64,000 nt of DNA from Mytilisepta virgata (Eukaryota > Mollusca > Bivalvia > Mytilida > Mytilidae), in contig JAPWFG010000026.1 in assembly GCA_028015205.1 (NCBI GenBank), positions 2,232,001 through 2,296,000 on the forward strand, read 5' to 3'. Position 1 is the stretch's first letter. Every line of letters starts with the position of its first letter. The translations under genes and the position numbers were made by a program. Of this stretch, positions 59,701 to 64,000 are shown in pieces. The notes beneath the pieces are model-generated. The model saw only the letters and a list, made by a program, of their open reading frames with translations. It was not told where the DNA came from and did no database searches.

Positions 59701-61564
59701 TGGTTGATTTTTGTCAGAATTGTTCTTTGTGTCTAATTGAATATCCTGGATAATGGGATATTTTTTGTTGAAATTTTTGATACCAAATTAGCAGGAGTCT
59801 ACTTTATAAGATCTTCATTGAGTTACATGTTATGGCAAGATTGAGTTGAATTAAACACTGAATTTACTGTGTAATTGTAGAATATGTATTAGTACGTGTT
59901 GTTTTATGAGAATACCATTAGGAACAAATGCTATGGATTCCTGGAACATGCTGAACAGAAGTTGGTCGTCTGTAAGTTTTTAAATAACTGTTGGAATTGA
60001 TATGTTATGCATGAGAGACTATAATAAATGATCATTTGGGATCTGTATATATCAAGAAAGAATACCCTTACATGTATATGGTCAAACACTTGGGACCAAA
60101 CATGTAAACAGTCTGGAAGGTCAGAAAAAATAAAATTTCAACTGGATACAGGCTCATGTCATATGACAAACATAAATTAATTGTGTTCTTTTTTTATTAT
60201 CAGACTCAGTGAGTATTAGAATTTACAAAAATAACAAAAAAAACAAAGTAACAAAATATCAACAAAAATACATATTACCCTGGTATAATACTATACATAT
60301 GTATGTAATAGATTAATAATGCATTTATATTATTAATATTATATTTTCAGGGTACCTATTAAAATTTTAAAGTTTCTTTATTTTGTCAATAGAATGATAC
60401 CTTATCAAGTTTCAAGTCTCTGCCAAGTTCTTTCCAGTCATTTGTTGGTGATGTAGACGAGAGTGACGATGCTGAATCAATGTTGTCAGCCACAAGTGAT
60501 CTTGGGTATTATCTGCAGTAAGTTAATTTAATTATCAAGTCTTCCTATTGATAAAATTAATTTGTGCAGTTTCATCTATATTTCCACAAATAGACTGCCT
60601 GGGGTGGTCTCATGGTAGCATGCTCACCTTGAGTGTGGAAGATCACAGATTCAATTCCCTGCCTGGTCAAACCAAAGACATCTTAACTGCTTGTTGCTGC
60701 TTCTCCGGTTCAGCACACAGCATCTAGGAGTAAGAGCAAAGGACTGGTCTGGTCGGAGTCCGGGTGGGGGGTTATGTGTCTTCCTGTGGACTGTTACCTC
60801 ATGAGGTAGCAAATTAAAGATCTGGTTTAACGTGTAGGTCTATCACAAAGCAGCATTCATTTTCATATCATATCATGTTCTCGTCCTAATATGCCCTTAA
60901 TGATTTCCACTGGATGTTAAACAATAATTCACCCATCCACAAATAGATCTTGTAATCGAAAATTCAACATTATATAATTTTATCTTGGTTTTAGTTTGAG
61001 TTCTGATTCAGAATCACTGAAAATTTAGAAATTTGCCAAAATTTTAAGTAGGTGTCAATGTGAAAATATATAAATTTCACACCCCATAAAGCCTACATAT
61101 TTTTATTTTTGTCATTCATTTTTTTGAGGATATAGAATAAAATGAATAATAATTTATCATATCTTGCATGGTTTTGGCTCATAATACTGCATGCTTCTTA
61201 GATATGAGTCTTACTATGTGTACCTACATCGTGTAATATATATAAATATAGATTATAACATGGCATTTTTCATATAACACCTATTATCAGCCCAAGAGCT
61301 GCAAGGCTCGAGGGATGATTTTGACCATAGGCTGATAGTAGGTCTGATATGAATAATGACATGTAATGATATTTTTATCATATACTTCAACATTGGTGTT
61401 TTACAGCTATAGGTCTCCATGAAAATTCTTATCTCAATGATTTCAGTTTCATTGCCTTATTGCCGAATATCCTCAAGACACAGCAAATCGTCATTGTCCC
61501 TGATCCATTTAGTCAAAATATTTTGTCACTTAATATTTTTAGTTCACCTGGCCCAAAGGGCCAA
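44720..61564 (+). CDS. SMCR8: SMCR8, N-terminal half: 15 exons of the longin/DENN-type partner of C9orf72
   Basis: Exons: 44720-44914, 45714-45805, 47595-47661, 48142-48224, 49880-49925, 51363-51447, 53048-53187, 53526-53727, 54150-54214, 55826-55942, 56357-56414, 58043-58112, 59881-59971, 60393-60517, and 61447 to about 61564. Phases fit at all 14 junctions and GT/AG sites are present, except the uncertain end of exon 15. Diagnostic segments: IIVIAEFSELEGPKPVITIP (residues 50-69), FTVRIMSVD, and LLDKQARGYSRPFAISYVTS, closely matching vertebrate SMCR8 (EFSEQ.GP.PLLTIPND, YDLEARGFVRPF). SMCR8 forms a complex with C9orf72 and WDR41 in the cytosol and on lysosomes, regulating autophagy and acting as a GAP for small GTPases. 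About 480-520 of roughly 900 residues are encoded here; the rest must lie beyond 64000. ATG chosen because a 5' UTR splice acceptor precedes it. Confidence 0.88.
45075..45385 (-). repeat. Dispersed repeat family D in SMCR8 intron 1
   Basis: AGGACAAATATACCTAAGGA through CAGGTCCAACATCATCTTAG, matching 28281-28600 in order. The minus-strand frame (MMGVVYRAGTAYRFGAPEFT) is the same peptide trace as in the copy at 8256. Confidence 0.6.
46935..47092. mobile_element. Hairpin MITE, arms about 75 bp, in SMCR8 intron 2
   Basis: AATAATCAGTCATGG at the left edge and CCATGACTGATTATT at the right; TGGTTCACATTTT against AAAAATGTGAACC near the centre. Almost the whole 158 bp folds back on itself. No target duplication obvious. 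Confidence 0.7.
47114..47210. repeat. Small inverted repeat in SMCR8 intron 2
   Basis: TAGAATTTCTCCACCC...GATACT pairs with AGTATCAGGGGTGGAGAAATTCCA, with a loop of about 37 bp. Probably another MITE remnant. Confidence 0.55.
48962..49010. repeat. Perfect 18-bp inverted repeat, AGTTATCTCCCTT type
   Basis: ATTTTAGTTATCTCCCTT and AAGGGAGATAACTAAAAT around a 13-nt loop, in SMCR8 intron 4. Such motifs recur as ends of small molluscan elements. Confidence 0.65.
49946..50696. mobile_element. Nested TIR elements in SMCR8 intron 5
   Basis: The outer pair GGCCCAGTTGTTCAAC / GTTGAACAACTGGGCC encloses an inner pair TTAACCCTTTCACTGATGGA / CGTTGGCGAAAGGGTTAA (about 50013-50650). The inner right arm has two palindromic CCGGTTAACCGG/CCGGTAAACGG blocks with ACGAGTCCCG. 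Looks like one element inserted into another; no coding sequence. Confidence 0.55.
52016..52827 (+). mobile_element. Helentron-like element with about 155-bp core units, SMCR8 intron 6
   Basis: The right end is CAGGTGAGCTATACAGG, a degenerate hairpin (AGGTTCAATTCTCCTGAGCCT) and CTTG. The left end keeps CATCACTTGGCATCC but not the full hairpin. Core units recur at about 52109, 52263, 52420, 52574 and 52729 (CATCTGTGGAAGG, AATATGGC). The core differs from that of the copies at 456 and 2424. Confidence 0.6.
53805..53930. repeat. Dispersed repeat fragment, SMCR8 intron 8
   Basis: Shares AAAATAACATAAA and GAACAAAACACAAACATA with 7438-7510. Unclassified. Confidence 0.4.
54497..54668 (+). repeat. 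Dispersed repeat (GCCCACCTCCAGGTGCGGGA / TCTTTGGTCGGGTTGTTGTC)
   Basis: In SMCR8 intron 9. The right part is the inverse of the GACAACAACCCGACCAAAGA fragment found three times in the segmental array (about 31210, 34530, 38360), so both places carry one family. Contains the palindromic ACCTCCAGGT. Confidence 0.6.
54979..55695 (+). repeat. Interspersed element with four 165-168-bp tandem units, SMCR8 intron 9
   Basis: Begins CCCCCGCCGCAACGGGACTG and ends TCTGCGGTGGGGACATATGG. Units start with ACTCCTCTGAGACC at 55049, 55216, 55381 and 55549 and share TTGTTAGTCACCACATGTAC, TTCGACAAATTTTAC and ATGGGACTTTAAC. Ends are GC-rich and complementary in part (GTCCCCCGCCGC / GCGGTGGGGAC). Confidence 0.65.
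57010..57347 (+). pseudogene. 5' fragment of a tyrosine-recombinase-like (Crypton/DUF3504-type) gene, SMCR8 intron 11
   Basis: From ATG at 57150 the frame reads MASDNRLLAVDEAEMERLLS, then DKDSKNTKRKISSAVKL. The L...KDSKNTK...SAVK pattern is what I recall from the N-terminus of DUF3504/ZMYM-like recombinase-derived proteins common in bivalves. After residue 37 the similarity ends (expected FREYL) and the frame stops at 57347. Upstream, CGCTCGCGAGAAAACC, CTCACGTG and CpG-rich sequence look like a promoter. Flanks carry TTGGGTCAACCG and CGTTGGGTCAC, perhaps element ends. Family call is tentative. Confidence 0.4.
57668..57993 (+). mobile_element. SINE with an unrelated head and shared GACGTTAAGCAACAATCAATC tail
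   Basis: The tail CGGTTCTCGTCCTGAAGAAG, then GCCACTGGACGTTAAGCAAC and (AATC)n, is that of the tRNA-derived SINE at 60595, but the body (GGTCTCAGGTGGCGAATAGG, GGTTGTCAGGACCATAGTGG, CTAAAGACCCCTTCTGTAG) differs. A shared 3' end implies mobilisation by the same LINE. Lies in SMCR8 intron 11. Confidence 0.6.
58237..58381. mobile_element. 145-bp MITE with 6-bp duplication, SMCR8 intron 12
   Basis: TIR CAGACCTGATTTT at both ends, GATATA on both flanks (58231-58236 and 58382-58387). Contains a TTCCGCTTTAAAGCGGAA palindrome near the left end. Confidence 0.75.
59106..59213. repeat. Inverted repeat, arms about 45 bp, SMCR8 intron 12
   Basis: ATGAAATTTATC...GATTAAATTTTCATTTTT pairs with AAAAAATGAAAATTTAATTATC...GATAAATGTCAT. 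Likely a MITE remnant. Confidence 0.55.
60595..60936 (+). mobile_element. Full-length tRNA-derived SINE with 11-bp target duplication, SMCR8 intron 14
   Basis: Flanked by CCACAAATAGA (60584-60594 and 60937-60947). The head has a tRNA-like A box (GTGGTCTCATGGTAGC) and B box (AGATTCAATTCCC). The body has GCTGCTTCTCCGG and AGGAGTAAGAGCAAAGGACT, then ACTGTTACCTCATGAGGTAG, and the tail CCACTGGATGTTAAACAATA. Length 342 bp. Reference copy for the fragments at 3423 and 20280. Confidence 0.85.
61257..61362. mobile_element. Hairpin MITE, SMCR8 intron 14
   Basis: ATGGCATTTTTCATATAACA...CTATTATCAGCC at the left pairs with GGCTGATAGTAG...TGATATGAATAATGACAT at the right; arms about 35 bp. The loop has GCAAGGCTCGAGGGATGATT. 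Confidence 0.6.
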
Positions 61565-64000
61565 GTGAGCTTTTCTCATCACTTGGCATCCGTCGTCGTC
61601 GTTAACATTTTACATTTTGAACTTCTTCTAGAGAACCACTGAATGGAATGAAACCAAACATGGCATGAATGTTCCTTATGAGGTGCTGACGAAGTGTTGT
61701 TACTTTGTAGCCGATCCATCATCCAAGATGGCCGCCAGTGGGGAACTTAGTTTAACATAGGACCCTATGGTAAATGCATACAAATGACTTCTTTTAGAGA
61801 ACCACTTAATGGAATGAAACTAAATCTGGCATGAATGAACCCTTATAAGGTGCTGACCAAGTGTTGTTACTTTGTAGCCGATCCATAATCCAAGATGGCC
61901 GCCAGAGGGTAACTTAGTTTAACATAGGACCCTATGGAAATGCATACAAATGACTTCTTTTAGAGAACCGTTGAATGGAATGAAACCAAACATGGCATGA
62001 ATGTTCCTTATGAGGTGCTGACCAAGTGTTGTTACTTTGTAGCCGATCCATAATCCAAGATGGCCGCCAGCGGGGGACTTAGTTGAACATAGAACCCTAT
62101 GGGAAATGCATACAAATGACTTCTTTTAGTGACCCACTTAATGGAATGAAACCAAACATGGCATCAATATTCCTTATGAAGTGCTGACCAAGTTTTGTTA
62201 CTTTGTAGCTGATCCATCATCCAAGATGGCTGCCAGCGGGAAACTTATTTTAACATAGGACCCTATGGGAAATGCATACAAATGACTTCTTTTAGAGAAC
62301 CACTGAATGGAATTAAACTAAATCTGGCATGAATGTTCCTTATGAGGTGCTGACCAAGTGTTGTTACTTTGTAGCCGATCCATCATTCAAGATGGCCGCC
62401 AGAGGGGGACTTAGTTTAACATAGGACCCTATGGGAAATGCATACAAATGACTTCTTTTAGAGAACCGTTAAATGGAATGAAACCAAACATGGCATGAAT
62501 GTTCCTTATGAGGTGCTGACCAAGTGTTGTTACTTTGTAGCCAATCCATAATCCAAGATGGCCGCCAGCGGGGGACTTAGTTTAACATAGAACCCTATGG
62601 GAAATGCATACAAATGACTTCTTTTAGTGATCCACTTAATGGAATGAAACCAAACATGGCATGAATATTCCTTATGAAGTGCTGACCAAGTGTTGTTACT
62701 TTGTAGCTGATCCATCATCCAAGATGGCCGCCAGCGGGGAACTTAGTTTAACATAGGACCCTATGGGAAATGCATACAAATGACTTCTTTTAGAGAACCA
62801 CTGAATGGATTGAAACTAAATCTGGCATGAATGTTCCTTATGAGGTGCTGACCAAGTGTTGTTACTTTGTAGCCGATCCATAATCCAAGATGGCCGCCAG
62901 CGGGGGACTTAGTTTAACATAGGACCCTATGGGAAATCCATACAAATTACTTCTTTTAGTGACCCACTTAATGGAATGAAACCAAACATGGCATGAATAT
63001 TCCTTATGAAGTGCTGACCAAGTGTTGTTACTTTGTAGCTGATCCATCATCCAAGATGGCCACCAGCGGGGAACTTAGTTTAACATAGGACCCTATGGGA
63101 AATGCATACAAATGACTTCTTTTAGAGAACCACTGAATGGAATGAAACTAAATCTGGCATGAATGTTCCTTATGAGGTGCTGACCAAGTGTTGTTACTTT
63201 GTAGCCGATCCATCATCCAAGATGGCCGCCAGAGGGGGACTTAGTTTAACATAGGACCCTATGGGAAATGCATACCAATGACTTCTTTTAGAGAACCGTT
63301 GAATGGAATGAAACCAAACATGGCATGAATGTTCTTTATGAGGTGCTGACCAAGTTTTGTTACTTTGTAGCCGATCCATAATCCAAGATGGCCGCCAGCG
63401 GGGGACTTAGTTTAACATAGAACCCTATGGGAAATGCATACAAATGACTTCTTTTAGTGACCCACTTAATGGAATGAAACCAAACATGGCAAGAATATTC
63501 CTTATGAAGTGCTGACCAAGTGTTGTTACTTTGTAGCTGATCCATCATCCAAGATGGCCGCCAGCGGGGAACTTAGTTTAACATAGGACCCTATGGGAAA
63601 TGCATACAAATGACTTCTTTTAGAGAACCACTTAATGGAATGAAACTAAATCTGGCATGAATGTTCCTTATGAGGTGCTGACCAAATATGGCATGAATGT
63701 TCCTTATGATGTGCTGACCAAGTGTTGTTACTTTGTAGCCGATCCATCATCCAAGATGGCCGCCAGCAGGGGACTTAGTTTAACATAAGACCCTATGAGA
63801 AATACATACAAATGTCTTCTTTTAGAGAACCACTGAATGGAATGACACCAAATATGGCAGGAATGTTTCTTATGTGGTGCTGACCAAGTGTTGTTACTTT
63901 GTAGCTGATCACTTTATGGCCATTATATATGCAATTTTTAACATTTTTTTTACAAAATTCTCCACTTGATCTGGGCTGAATAGAAATAAACTTGGCCACA
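61541..64000 (+). mobile_element. Helentron-like element, copy 3, running off the window
   Basis: The 5' hairpin AGTTCACCTGGCCC / GGGCCAAGTGAGC, CATCACTTGGCATCC and (GTC)n match the starts of the copies at 456 and 2424, with T at the left flank. The core array (61634 to about 63910) is followed by sequence of element type (GAAATAAACTTGGCCACA) at the window end, so the 3' hairpin lies beyond 64000. Monomers share AAGATGGCCGCCA and ACTTAGTTTAACATAGGACC with the other copies. The element begins 94 bp into SMCR8 exon 15. Confidence 0.7.
61634..63910 (+). repeat. 166-bp tandem array with trimeric higher-order structure
   Basis: Monomer starts: 61634, 61800, 61966, 62132, 62298, 62464, 62630, 62796, 62962, 63128, 63294, 63460, 63626, 63828. 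All spacings are 166 bp except the last full one (202, from a 36-bp internal duplication). Three monomer types alternate: A (AACTAAATCTGGC, CAGAGGGGGAC), B (AACCGTT, GATCCATAATCC, CATAGAACCC), C (CCCACTTAATGG, ATATTCCTTATGAAG, GTAGCTGATCC). The minus-strand frames of about 61 aa recurring here are repeat artefacts. Confidence 0.9.

Noticed and set aside
60595..60680. A free-standing tRNA gene
   Set aside because: Only A/B-box-like parts are present, without a cloverleaf, and the segment is the head of a SINE with an 11-bp target duplication.
62530..63548. Four similar minus-strand frames of about 61 aa suggesting a gene family
   Set aside because: They are successive monomers of the 166-bp array, spaced 332, 332 and 166 bp apart.

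Overview
The window looks like a bivalve mollusc nuclear genome, most likely a marine mussel or a close relative. This is inferred, not looked up. The grounds are AT-rich DNA with long introns, intron-split genes of animal type (an IAP-type RING/UBA protein and SMCR8), an intronless B-box/coiled-coil/propeller gene, and a very heavy load of molluscan-style repeats: Helentron-related elements with about 166-bp core repeats, tRNA-derived SINEs with a CACTGGACGTTAA tail, and many small inverted-repeat elements. No bacterial operons, CRISPR arrays or free-standing tRNA genes were seen.

Layout. 1-15246: the 3' part of a plus-strand IAP-family gene (UBA-like then RING exons at 12961-15118, candidate micro-exon at 5629-5659, poly(A) signal at 15241). 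Its introns carry two complete Helentron-like elements (456-1952, 2424-4521), a 2.1-kb long-TIR element (9819-11940) and a Harbinger-like MITE (13711-14055). 15247-22969: gene-free, with two foldback transposons that share TATGG-type termini and 6-bp target duplications (16818-17967, 18569-19564), a second Harbinger-like MITE, a SINE and a 77-bp tandem repeat. 22970-24700 (minus): a single-exon TRIM-like protein without a RING. 26329-28177: a TIR element holding a broken zinc-finger gene, a tandem array and a CpG-rich block packed with NRF1-, ETS- and CRE-like motifs. 29117-40222: a tandem segmental array (unit about 3.3-3.8 kb, four copies, two of them partial). 41395-43446: a foldback element and a Mutator-like element with a decayed zinc-binding gene. 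44720 to about 61564: 15 phase-compatible exons of SMCR8, whose introns are full of MITEs, SINEs and tandem repeats. 61541-64000: a Helentron-like element that starts inside or just after SMCR8 exon 15 and contains a trimeric higher-order 166-bp array.

The three real genes are not an operon and show no evident joint pathway. The IAP-type protein is probably an E3 ubiquitin ligase in apoptosis or innate immunity, the TRIM-like protein probably has a role in innate immunity or ubiquitin-related signalling, and SMCR8 is the DENN-type partner of C9orf72 in autophagy and small-GTPase regulation. The most unusual signals are (i) two tiny palindromic insertions (35 and 27 bp) of one family, each flanked by a 7-bp duplication; (ii) the promoter-motif-loaded TIR element; (iii) the higher-order structure of the array at the right edge; and (iv) the repeat junction that removes any normal donor from the last SMCR8 exon visible here.
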